A DNA stretch of 64,000 bases, taken from contig NC_013891.1 in NCBI RefSeq assembly GCF_000027145.1, positions 1,860,001 through 1,924,000 of the forward strand, written 5' to 3'. The notes beneath the pieces are model-generated. The model made no database searches and was not told the DNA's origin. It was given only the letters and a program-made list of their open reading frames with translations. Origin of the DNA: Listeria seeligeri serovar 1/2b str. SLCC3954 (GTDB taxonomy: Bacteria; Bacillota; Bacilli; Lactobacillales; Listeriaceae). Of this stretch, positions 34,191 to 41,463 are shown one piece after another. The translations under genes and the position numbers were made by a program. Numbering within the stretch: the first letter of the stretch is position 1; each line of letters starts with the position of its first letter.

Positions 34191-34976
34191 CTATTTGGGA
34201 ATATTGCCTTCGTTTAGTTGCTTAACGATTGCTTTATCTAATTCTGTACTGATTTTTTCATAGCCTTGATGATTAGGATGGAAATAATCATCTGAAAGTA
34301 GAGGATTAGGTTTGTCTTTGTTACTTTTATCTCGATTTTCTAATACTTTAGCAATAGGAACAAAATAAACGTTATCGTATTTTTGCACAGTTTTCTCAGA
34401 AGCTTTGTTCCAATTGGCAATTACTTCATCAAACTCTTTAATATCACTAAAATAGGTTGTGTATGGGTTGTAAATTCCCATTAAGAAAACCGCGGCATTT
34501 TTGTTGTAAGAACGGATATCGGTTAATAAATTTTCTAATTCTTGCTGAAAATTCTTGTTTGCTTTTGTAAAGTCAGCTACATCTACGTCTAAAAGTCGCG
34601 ATTGCAAAATAGCCATTACATCGTTTCCACCGATTGTAATAGTGATTACATTCGCATTTTTGACATCTTGCTGGAATGTTTTATTTGTTTTCAGGCGTTT
34701 TTCTAGTTGGGTTATTTTGTTGCCTGATACACCGTAATTACTTGTCTTGACGCTTGGCACATTGGACTCTTCTTCTAATTTATCTGGAATAATACCAACA
34801 TAGCCACCATTCTTGTCTTCATCACCAACACCTTCAGTTAGTGAATCTCCCATCGCAACTAGTTTTACTGGGACTTCTTGGGCTTCTCGATAATATTTGA
34901 TACCAAAAACTGCGCCAACTAAAAGCGCGATAACAAGTACGCTTCCAGTAAGCCACAGCCATTTTTTCTTTGTCAT
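34191..34976 (-). CDS. YpmR-like SGNH/GDSL esterase, membrane-anchored
   Basis: A 261-residue protein with one N-terminal TM segment (about 5-26) and an SGNH hydrolase domain. Block I GDSLTEGVGDE (about 43-53) carries the nucleophile Ser. ITIGGNDVMA (about 114-123) is block III, and the DYFHPNHQGY segment near 230-239 gives the Asp-His pair. It probably deacylates an extracellular lipid or envelope ester; substrate unknown. Head of a ypmR-ypmS-msrA-msrB-like unit following degV. Confidence 0.87.
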   Translation of the reverse strand: MTKKKWLWLTGSVLVIALLVGAVFGIKYYREAQEVPVKLVAMGDSLTEGVGDEDKNGGYVGIIPDKLEEESNVPSVKTSNYGVSGNKITQLEKRLKTNKTFQQDVKNANVITITIGGNDVMAILQSRLLDVDVADFTKANKNFQQELENLLTDIRSYNKNAAVFLMGIYNPYTTYFSDIKEFDEVIANWNKASEKTVQKYDNVYFVPIAKVLENRDKSNKDKPNPLLSDDYFHPNHQGYEKISTELDKAIVKQLNEGNIPK

Positions 34977-34990
34977 ATGAAATCACTCAC

Positions 34991-35830
34991 TTAGTCAGTA
35001 TAGTACATAAATGCAAACGCGCCGGCTCCAGCATGTGTGGAGATAACTGGGTCTGCGAAGAATAACGGAATTTCGGTCAAGCCTGTTATTTCTTTAGTTT
35101 CAGAAATAAACTCATCCGCTAAATTCAGACCATTCGCATGAACAACATCTAGGTGCTGAATTTTTTTGGGCTCGTCTTTTACTAGGTTAAGGCAATATTG
35201 AAGTACTTTTTTGTTACTGCGAACTTTGGTTTCTTCTTCTAGTTGACCATCAGTTAGTTTTGCAATAAGTTTGATATTTAAAAGACTGCCTAAGAATCCT
35301 TGCATTCTTCCAACACGTCCACCTTTAATTAAATTGTCTAGCGTCACAACAACAATGTAAAGTTTTGTTTTGTCGCGAATGTCATTAATTTTTGCATGGA
35401 TTTCTTCTACTGAAAAATCACCAGACTGTGCCATTTCTGCAGCTGCAAGAACTTGAAAAGCTTGGCCGCGTGCAGTATAGTCACTATCTACTACGGTAAT
35501 ATTCCCTTCTACCATATCGGCTGCTTGTCGCGCAGCATTTACGGTTCCACTTAGTTTTTCAGTTAAGTGAATTGAAAGGATTTCATACCCCTCCGCCGTA
35601 TATTTTTCATATGCTTCTACAAAAGAACCAATTGCTGGCTGAGAAGATTTCGGTAGTTCTTTTGTTTCTGCCATCCGATCCATAAATCCTTCTGGTGTAA
35701 TATCTGTTTTAGGATTGTATACTTTCCCATCGATTTCGACAGTTAAATACAAAATATCGATATTCCATTTTGCTGCTTCTTCTTGCGTTAAACCAGCTGT
35801 TGAGTCAGTGATAATTTTTATTTTCCTCAT
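34991..35830 (-). CDS. DegV family fatty-acid-binding protein
   Basis: A 279-residue DegV (FakB-like) protein. The N-terminal ITDSTAGLTQEEA and the motif SSQPAIGSFVEAYE contain lipid-binding residues. GTVNAARQAADMV and GGRVGRMQGFLGSLLNIK follow. Family members hold a fatty acid and present it to the kinase FakA. Neighbours suggest an envelope or lipid context (SGNH esterase downstream by 14 nt). No FakA gene is in the window. Confidence 0.88.
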   Translation of the reverse strand: MRKIKIITDSTAGLTQEEAAKWNIDILYLTVEIDGKVYNPKTDITPEGFMDRMAETKELPKSSQPAIGSFVEAYEKYTAEGYEILSIHLTEKLSGTVNAARQAADMVEGNITVVDSDYTARGQAFQVLAAAEMAQSGDFSVEEIHAKINDIRDKTKLYIVVVTLDNLIKGGRVGRMQGFLGSLLNIKLIAKLTDGQLEEETKVRSNKKVLQYCLNLVKDEPKKIQHLDVVHANGLNLADEFISETKEITGLTEIPLFFADPVISTHAGAGAFAFMYYTD

Positions 35831-36014
35831 TGTTTAGCCACATCCAGTTTTGCTTATTTTATTTTATTATAACATCCCCGGCGCTATACACAACCAATTA
35901 ACTAGTTTTAAGAAAAGAGAAAGAAATCTTTTTTGCCTTTCTATTCTAATTATTTTAGCGTATGATAGAGATATATTACACCTCAAAAAATTTGTAGAAA
36001 AGTATGGTGATAAA

Positions 36015-36647
36015 ATGAATGTCACTTCTTATAATTGGAAAGAAGAACTTGCTAATGCGATTACTCATGGGATTGGATTTATTCTCAGCATCCCCGCGCT
36101 CGTCTTACTTATAGTATTCGCCGTTCAAAAAGATAATCCTCTTTATTTAACTAGTTTTTTAGTTTATGGTATTTCACTTATGTTATTATATGTTTGTTCC
36201 ACCTTACTTCATAGTTTTAAACCGTGTAAAGCAAGAACTGTTTTTAACATCATGGATCACGCAGCCATATACGTGTTAATTGCTGGGAGTTACACACCAT
36301 TTGTTTTGATAACGATTCAAGGAACACTTGGGTGGACGCTGTTTGGAATTATATGGGGACTTGCTATTGCTGGGATTATTTATAAAATTTTTATGACTGG
36401 TAAATTAAAATTATTATCTACTTCTGTCTATCTATTAATGGGCTGGATGGTAATGTTTGCAATTAAGCCTCTATATACAGGACTCACTCCTGCTGGATTT
36501 TGGCTACTTGCAACTGGTGGTATTATGTTTACTGTCGGCGCGATTTTTTATAGCATTCCAAAAGTACCCTATATGCACGCGATTTGGCATTTGTTTGTTA
36601 TTGCCGGAACAGCTTTTATGTATTTTTGTATTTTGTTTTATGTCTAA
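36015..36647 (+). CDS. Hemolysin III / PAQR-type membrane protein
   Basis: A 210-residue integral membrane protein with seven hydrophobic segments. Conserved PAQR/HlyIII motifs: NAITHGIGFILSIPAL (about 14-29), CSTLLHSF, FNIMDHAAIYVLIAGSYTPF (about 77-96) and a C-terminal His in HAIWHLFVIAGTAFMY. Despite the name, lysis is unproven; the homologs look like metal-dependent membrane hydrolases. The ATG at 36015 follows GGTGATAAA. A longer in-frame reading to 35850 crosses the promoter region and is rejected. Confidence 0.87.
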   Translation: MNVTSYNWKEELANAITHGIGFILSIPALVLLIVFAVQKDNPLYLTSFLVYGISLMLLYVCSTLLHSFKPCKARTVFNIMDHAAIYVLIAGSYTPFVLITIQGTLGWTLFGIIWGLAIAGIIYKIFMTGKLKLLSTSVYLLMGWMVMFAIKPLYTGLTPAGFWLLATGGIMFTVGAIFYSIPKVPYMHAIWHLFVIAGTAFMYFCILFYV

Positions 36648-36660
36648 ACATTCTTTTCAA

Positions 36661-36689
36661 AGCCTTCTCAAATTTGAGGAGGTTTTTTT
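36661..36689 (+). terminator. Terminator after the hemolysin III-like gene
   Basis: GCCTTCTCAAATTTGAGGAGG is a near-perfect palindrome followed by seven T. Confidence 0.85.
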
Positions 36690-36741
36690 ATATAGTATGA
36701 CATAATTAACGCTTGTTTTTAATTATGTCATACTATATAAT
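36688..36741 (+). promoter_or_regulatory. ccpN promoter embedded in a 22-bp inverted repeat with two CcpN boxes
   Basis: Perfect 22-bp arms, 36688-36709 and 36719-36740, 9 nt apart. Each arm contains TATGTCATACT (one on each strand), an exact fit to the B. subtilis CcpN consensus TRTGHYATAYW. The promoter -35 TTGTTT (36713-36718), 17-nt spacer, -10 TATAAT (36736-36741) lies over the second arm. CcpN binding should therefore block its own operon. The element has no T run and is not a terminator. Confidence 0.8.
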
Positions 36742-36766
36742 GATTAGCATAACATAATAAAAGGAT

Positions 36767-37396
36767 GTGATTCCAATCGAACTTTCCTCAAGACAACACC
36801 AGATTGTAGCTTATGTTCGCGCCAACGAGCCAGCAACAGGAGATTCCATCGCCGCCCATTTAAAATTAACACGGGCAACGATTCGGGCTGATTTGTCGAT
36901 ATTAACGATGACAGGTATTTTAGATGCCCGACCAAAAGTAGGTTATTTTTATTCTGGCCTCGAAACAAATCCGATTCATTTTGATGAGATTCGCCAATTA
37001 AAAGTATCCGACATTATGACCCAACCATTTTTTGCGAAGAAAGAAACGAGTGTTTACGATGCGATTGTCATGTTATTCATGGAAGATATTGGTAGCTTAT
37101 ATGTTATTGATGAAGAAGAATTAGTTGGCTTAGTTTCTAGAAAAGATTTACTGAAAGGTGCACTTGCTGACGCCGATACAAAGGCAACACCTATTGCGAC
37201 AATAATGACACGGATGCCTAACCTCATCACTGTCACGAAAAATGATAAAGTATTACATGCAGCCGAACAGCTCGTTTTCCACCAAATTGATTCGCTTCCA
37301 GTGCTTGAAACAAAAGCCGGAAAAACAAAAGTAGTTGGGAAAATTTCTAAAACACGTATTACCGCACTTTTTGTAGATACAATAAAAAAGGTTTAG
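36767..37396 (+). CDS. ccpN: CcpN: CBS-domain repressor of gluconeogenic genes
   Basis: About 209 residues. Winged helix-turn-helix at about 5-65 (GDSIAAHLKLTRATIRADLSILTMTG), then two CBS domains (about 80-130 and 145-200), as in B. subtilis CcpN, which senses ATP/ADP and represses gapB and pckA. Start uncertain: GTG at 36767 is only 2 nt from AAGG. The near-full anti-16S match AAAGGATGTGATTCC (36760-36774) instead favours ATC at 36776 (IELSSRQ, aligned to the start of B. subtilis CcpN) with 8-nt spacing. There is no usable ATG. First gene of ccpN-PDRP-ppdK. Confidence 0.88.
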   Translation: MIPIELSSRQHQIVAYVRANEPATGDSIAAHLKLTRATIRADLSILTMTGILDARPKVGYFYSGLETNPIHFDEIRQLKVSDIMTQPFFAKKETSVYDAIVMLFMEDIGSLYVIDEEELVGLVSRKDLLKGALADADTKATPIATIMTRMPNLITVTKNDKVLHAAEQLVFHQIDSLPVLETKAGKTKVVGKISKTRITALFVDTIKKV

Positions 37397-37408
37397 TAGG
37401 AGGGAAAT

Positions 37409-38221
37409 ATGGAAAATCCGGTTATTATTTACGTTATTTCAGATGCTATCGGAGAAACTGCCCAACATATTATTCGCGCTGTAACGGCTCAATTTTCATT
37501 TCAAAAGCCAGCAGATATTCGCCGTCACGCTTTTATTCGTGATGAAAAGGCTTTGCTCGAAACACTGGAAGAAGCAAAAGAAGCGGATGGGATTGTTGTC
37601 CAAACTTTAGTACAAGCCAAATTAGCAGAATATGCGACCGATTTTTGTTCTAACAATCATATACCAAATATTGATTTATTACATACTCTTACTACTGCAA
37701 TCGAAACAAAAACTGGCTTGAAATCCAAGCAAGATCCCGGTAACATGCGCCGCTTAGATAGCAATTATTTCGATCGTATTGCCGCGATTGAATTTGCCGT
37801 TAAATATGATGATTGTAAAGACCCACGTGGTTTAATCGACGCAGATATCGTCCTTGTGGGCGTTTCACGAACTAGTAAAACGCCTCTTAGTAGCTTTTTA
37901 GCTAATCAAAATTGGAAAGTAGCAAACGTCCCTCTAGTTCCAGAGATTCCTATTCCAGACGAACTTTTCCAAATTCCTCAAGAGCGGATTATTGGCCTAA
38001 CCACCACGCCAGATAAATTAGCTCAAATTCGAAAAGTCCGTTTAAAATCAATTGGTTTAGATGAAGCGAGTAGTTATTCTAGTGAAAAACGTATTTTAGA
38101 AGAATTAGAATATGGTTATACAACTTTTAAAAAGCTTGGTTGCCAAGTAATTCATGTAGAAGATAAAGCCATTGAAGAAACCGCTGCCCTAATCACAGAA
38201 ATTATCACAAGTTACCACTAA
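37409..38221 (+). CDS. Pyruvate, phosphate dikinase regulatory protein (PDRP, YqfL family)
   Basis: A 270-residue DUF299 bifunctional kinase/phosphorylase that, in plants and bacteria, inactivates and reactivates PPDK by threonine phosphorylation using ADP and Pi. MENPVIIYVISDAIGETAQ is the family N-terminus and GVSRTSKTPLS (about 151-161) is the P-loop-like motif. It sits directly upstream of ppdK, its presumed target, and downstream of ccpN (12 nt). B. subtilis has ccpN-yqfL but no ppdK there. Ribosome site TAGGAGGGAAAT. Confidence 0.93.
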   Translation: MENPVIIYVISDAIGETAQHIIRAVTAQFSFQKPADIRRHAFIRDEKALLETLEEAKEADGIVVQTLVQAKLAEYATDFCSNNHIPNIDLLHTLTTAIETKTGLKSKQDPGNMRRLDSNYFDRIAAIEFAVKYDDCKDPRGLIDADIVLVGVSRTSKTPLSSFLANQNWKVANVPLVPEIPIPDELFQIPQERIIGLTTTPDKLAQIRKVRLKSIGLDEASSYSSEKRILEELEYGYTTFKKLGCQVIHVEDKAIEETAALITEIITSYH

Positions 38222-38240
38222 TTTAGAAGAGGTGAATAAA

Positions 38241-40880
38241 GTGAGAAAATTTGTCTATCAGTTTAGTGAAGGTTCCAAAGAAATGAAAAATCTTTTAGGT
38301 GGAAAAGGTGCTAACTTGGCCGAAATGACGAATATCGGCCTTCCCGTCCCTCCTGGTTTTATAATTTCTACAGCTGCTTGTAATGATTATACGAATAGCA
38401 ATAAACATTTATCCGAAGACATTTTTGAAGAAGTGAAGATTCATTTGGCGGAGTTAGAAAGACAAACTGGGAACATATTTGGATTCAAAGACAATCCCCT
38501 ACTTGTTTCAGTTCGTTCAGGCGCGCCGTTTTCAATGCCTGGAATGATGGATACTGTATTAAATCTTGGGCTAAATGATGCCACGGCGAAAGGCTTAGCG
38601 AGTCTGACAAATGATAGCCGCTCTGCTCTTGATTCTTATCGCCGCTTTATTCAGATGTTTGGTGATGTTGTTTTTGAAATTCCGAGCTACCATTTTGAAC
38701 AAGCCCTTACTCAAATTAAAAAAACAAATAATTATTTGCTTGATACAGAACTAACGGCCGAAGATTTAAGCGAATTAGTAGCGACGTATAAAACTATCTT
38801 TACGCAAGCAACTGGACAAAATTTCCCTCAAGAACCACTTGAACAACTACGACTGGCAATTATCGCGGTATTTAATTCGTGGATGAACCCTCGAGCAGTT
38901 ATTTACCGAAGACTGAATAATATTGACGCTAGTTTTGGGACTGCTGTTAATATTCAAGCAATGGTTTTTGGTAATACTGGCGAAACAAGCGGAACAGGAA
39001 TCACTTTTACACGAAATCCTTCTACTGGTGAAAAAGCCATTTTTGGTGAATTTTTACTTAATGCACAAGGTGAGGATGTTGTCGCCGGAATCCGCACACC
39101 TGAACCAATCAAAGCATTAGAAGAAAGAATGCCTATTGTCTATAATGAGTTAATTAAAACTTGTGAACTGCTTGAAAATCATTATTTAGACATGCAAGAT
39201 ATCGAATTTACAATTGAAAAAGAAAAACTATTTATTTTACAAACGAGAAGTGGCAAACGCACAGCCAAAGCAGCGATTCAAGTGGCAGTTGACTTGGTTC
39301 ATGAAGGGAAAATTACGAAAGCTGAAGCACTTATGCGTGTAGAAACAAAGCAGCTCGATCAACTCCTTCATCCAACCTTTGTTGAAAGCGCTCTAAAAGT
39401 TGGACAAGTTCTCGCGACAGGCTTACCTGCAAGTCCAGGAGCCGCAACCGGTCAAATTTATTTCACAGCCAAAGAAGCAGTTCAAGCCGCTGAACGAGGG
39501 ATTTCTGTCATACTCGTTCGCAACGAGACCTCGCCGGAAGATATTGAAGGTATGGCTAAAAGCGATGCAATCCTAACCGCTCATGGTGGTATGACATCTC
39601 ACGCAGCAGTCGTCGCTCGCGGAATGGGAAAATGCTGTATCGCTGGCTGTTCTGAATTAATCATTAACGAAAAAGAAAAAACAATTATCCTAAAAAACGG
39701 TACACAGCTTCATGAAGGCGAACAAATTTCACTTAATGGAACTTCTGGTAAAGTTTATCTTGGCGAAATCGAATTAACAGAAGCGGCAATTGGTGGACAT
39801 TTTGATGAGTTAATGACTTGGGCCGATGAGGAAAAACAATTGATGATTCGCGTTAATGCCGATACTCCAGCCGATTTTAAGAAAGCACTTTTATTGGGCG
39901 CAGAAGGAATTGGCCTTTGCCGAACCGAGCATATGTTTTTTGATGAAAAACGTATTCCTTATGTTAGACAAATGATTTTAGCAGAATCACTAGCAGAACG
40001 TGAATCGGTCTTAACTACTTTAAAAGAAATGCAAAAAGAAGATTTCACTGCGTTGTTCCGAATTGCTGATGGACGTGCTGTTAACATTCGCTTGCTTGAT
40101 CCCCCGCTACATGAATTTTTACCTACTACTAATCGTGAAATCGAACAACTAGCAAGTGAAATGAATCGCACCGTGCCTCAACTCACAAAACGCATTCATT
40201 CGCTTGCAGAAACTAATCCAATGCTTGGCCATCGTGGTTCTAGGCTAGCGATTACTTTCCCAGAAATTTATCGGATGCAGGCAGAAGCGATTATAGAAAG
40301 CGCGGTAATTGTTCACGATGAAGGAATAGCTGTGCATCCAGAAATCATGATTCCACTTATTGCGACTAAAAGTGAACTAAAATATATCAAAAAAGAGATT
40401 AAACACGCCATCCATTCCATTTTTGATAAAGAAAGAGTAGTTCTTCCCTACGATATAGGTACTATGATTGAAATCCCGCGTGCATGTGTTACAGCAGACG
40501 AAATTGCTGAAGAAGCACAGTTCTTTAGCTTTGGTACCAATGATTTAACGCAACTAACTTACGGATTTTCTCGTGATGATGCTGCAAAATTCCTTAGCGA
40601 TTATTATGAAAAAAATATTTTACCGAATGATCCGTTTGTAACGATTGATAAAGAGGGGGTTGGCGCACTCGTCGAAATGGCAGTTACCCGCGGACGAATG
40701 ACCCATGCGAATTTGAAAATGGGCGTTTGCGGCGAGCACGGTGGTGACCCTGAATCGATTCGCTTCTTCCACCAACTTGGCTTAAGCTACGTTTCATGCT
40801 CCCCTTATCGTGTACCAATTGCTCGACTTGCAGCGGCACAAGCTTCATTGCATGAGAAAAAAATGTTGACAACTGTTTGA
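38241..40880 (+). CDS. ppdK: Pyruvate, phosphate dikinase
   Basis: An 879-residue enzyme interconverting pyruvate, ATP and Pi with PEP, AMP and PPi. N-terminal ATP-grasp domain with LLGGKGANLAEMT and SVRSGAPFSMPGMMDTVLNL. The central phosphohistidine domain carries AHGGMTSHAAVVARGMG, with the catalytic His near residue 452 and the regulatory Thr two residues before. The C-terminal TIM barrel has GLCRTEHMF and GTNDLTQLTYGFSRDD. The GTG at 38241 follows AGAGGTG. Expected role: PEP formation from pyruvate, set by CcpN and PDRP. Confidence 0.95.
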   Translation: MRKFVYQFSEGSKEMKNLLGGKGANLAEMTNIGLPVPPGFIISTAACNDYTNSNKHLSEDIFEEVKIHLAELERQTGNIFGFKDNPLLVSVRSGAPFSMPGMMDTVLNLGLNDATAKGLASLTNDSRSALDSYRRFIQMFGDVVFEIPSYHFEQALTQIKKTNNYLLDTELTAEDLSELVATYKTIFTQATGQNFPQEPLEQLRLAIIAVFNSWMNPRAVIYRRLNNIDASFGTAVNIQAMVFGNTGETSGTGITFTRNPSTGEKAIFGEFLLNAQGEDVVAGIRTPEPIKALEERMPIVYNELIKTCELLENHYLDMQDIEFTIEKEKLFILQTRSGKRTAKAAIQVAVDLVHEGKITKAEALMRVETKQLDQLLHPTFVESALKVGQVLATGLPASPGAATGQIYFTAKEAVQAAERGISVILVRNETSPEDIEGMAKSDAILTAHGGMTSHAAVVARGMGKCCIAGCSELIINEKEKTIILKNGTQLHEGEQISLNGTSGKVYLGEIELTEAAIGGHFDELMTWADEEKQLMIRVNADTPADFKKALLLGAEGIGLCRTEHMFFDEKRIPYVRQMILAESLAERESVLTTLKEMQKEDFTALFRIADGRAVNIRLLDPPLHEFLPTTNREIEQLASEMNRTVPQLTKRIHSLAETNPMLGHRGSRLAITFPEIYRMQAEAIIESAVIVHDEGIAVHPEIMIPLIATKSELKYIKKEIKHAIHSIFDKERVVLPYDIGTMIEIPRACVTADEIAEEAQFFSFGTNDLTQLTYGFSRDDAAKFLSDYYEKNILPNDPFVTIDKEGVGALVEMAVTRGRMTHANLKMGVCGEHGGDPESIRFFHQLGLSYVSCSPYRVPIARLAAAQASLHEKKMLTTV

Positions 40881-40882
40881 TG

Positions 40883-40927
40883 AAAAGCAGCAACTCTCGA
40901 TGATACATTTTGAGAGTTGCTGCTTTT
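40883..40927 (+). terminator. Terminator of the ccpN-PDRP-ppdK operon
   Basis: AAAAGCAGCAACTCTC / GAGAGTTGCTGCTTTT hairpin with 13-nt loop and T run. Confidence 0.92.
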
Positions 40928-41082
40928 TTACTATTTGATAGTCGTTCCTCTATATCTTTGTTGTTTTTTTCACATATTATATGATAAATTAGTAATAGAT
41001 TTACATAAAGCACCCATTTAAAACATAAAAACTACTTTCTTTCTTAAAAGCTTTTCATTAAAATCTAAAGGAGATGAGTCTG

Positions 41083-41391
41083 ATGAAAGTAAGTAAATCA
41101 TTTGAAGTATTTGCAAAAGAAGCTCCCGAAGTTCAAGCGGCTTGGATGGAAACGGTGCAAAAGTTAGATGCCGCAAGTAAGCTTGATAAAAAAACCGAGG
41201 AACTTGCCTACATCGCTGTTATGGCTGCCGTAAGACTTGAAAGCGGCATCCCATTTCATGTCAAAATGGCAAAATCTAACGGAGCAACTAGAGATGAAAT
41301 TATTAGCGCCATTCTTGTTGGCTTACCAGCTGTTGGTAACATAGTAACAACCTCTTTACCGGCTGCAATTGAAGCCTATGATGAAGAATAA
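41083..41391 (+). CDS. Cysteine-less carboxymuconolactone decarboxylase/AhpD-like protein
   Basis: A 102-residue helical protein of the CMD family. The core ELAYIAVMAAVRLESGIPFHVKMAKSNGATRDEI aligns with the CxxCxxxH region of AhpD, but both cysteines are missing (Leu and Gly); only His remains. It is therefore unlikely to be a thiol peroxidase partner. Function unknown. ATG at 41083 chosen over 41074 because AAAGGAG is 9 nt upstream of it. Single gene, with terminator after it. Confidence 0.78.
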   Translation: MKVSKSFEVFAKEAPEVQAAWMETVQKLDAASKLDKKTEELAYIAVMAAVRLESGIPFHVKMAKSNGATRDEIISAILVGLPAVGNIVTTSLPAAIEAYDEE

Positions 41392-41419
41392 ATAGTTCCA
41401 GATATACTTTTTTATTTAC

Positions 41420-41457
41420 AAAAATCGCCAAGTCTCCTTGAGAAAGACTTGGCGATA
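41420..41457. terminator. Bidirectional terminator between the CMD and LRR genes
   Basis: ATCGCCAAGTCT, 9-nt loop, AGACTTGGCGAT. T run on the minus strand; AATACTTTT on the plus strand. Confidence 0.85.
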
Positions 41458-41463
41458 ATACTT

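Noticed and set aside
35850-36014. Longer N-terminus for the hemolysin III-like protein
   Set aside because: It crosses the promoter region and the family N-terminus begins at 36015 with a proper ribosome site.
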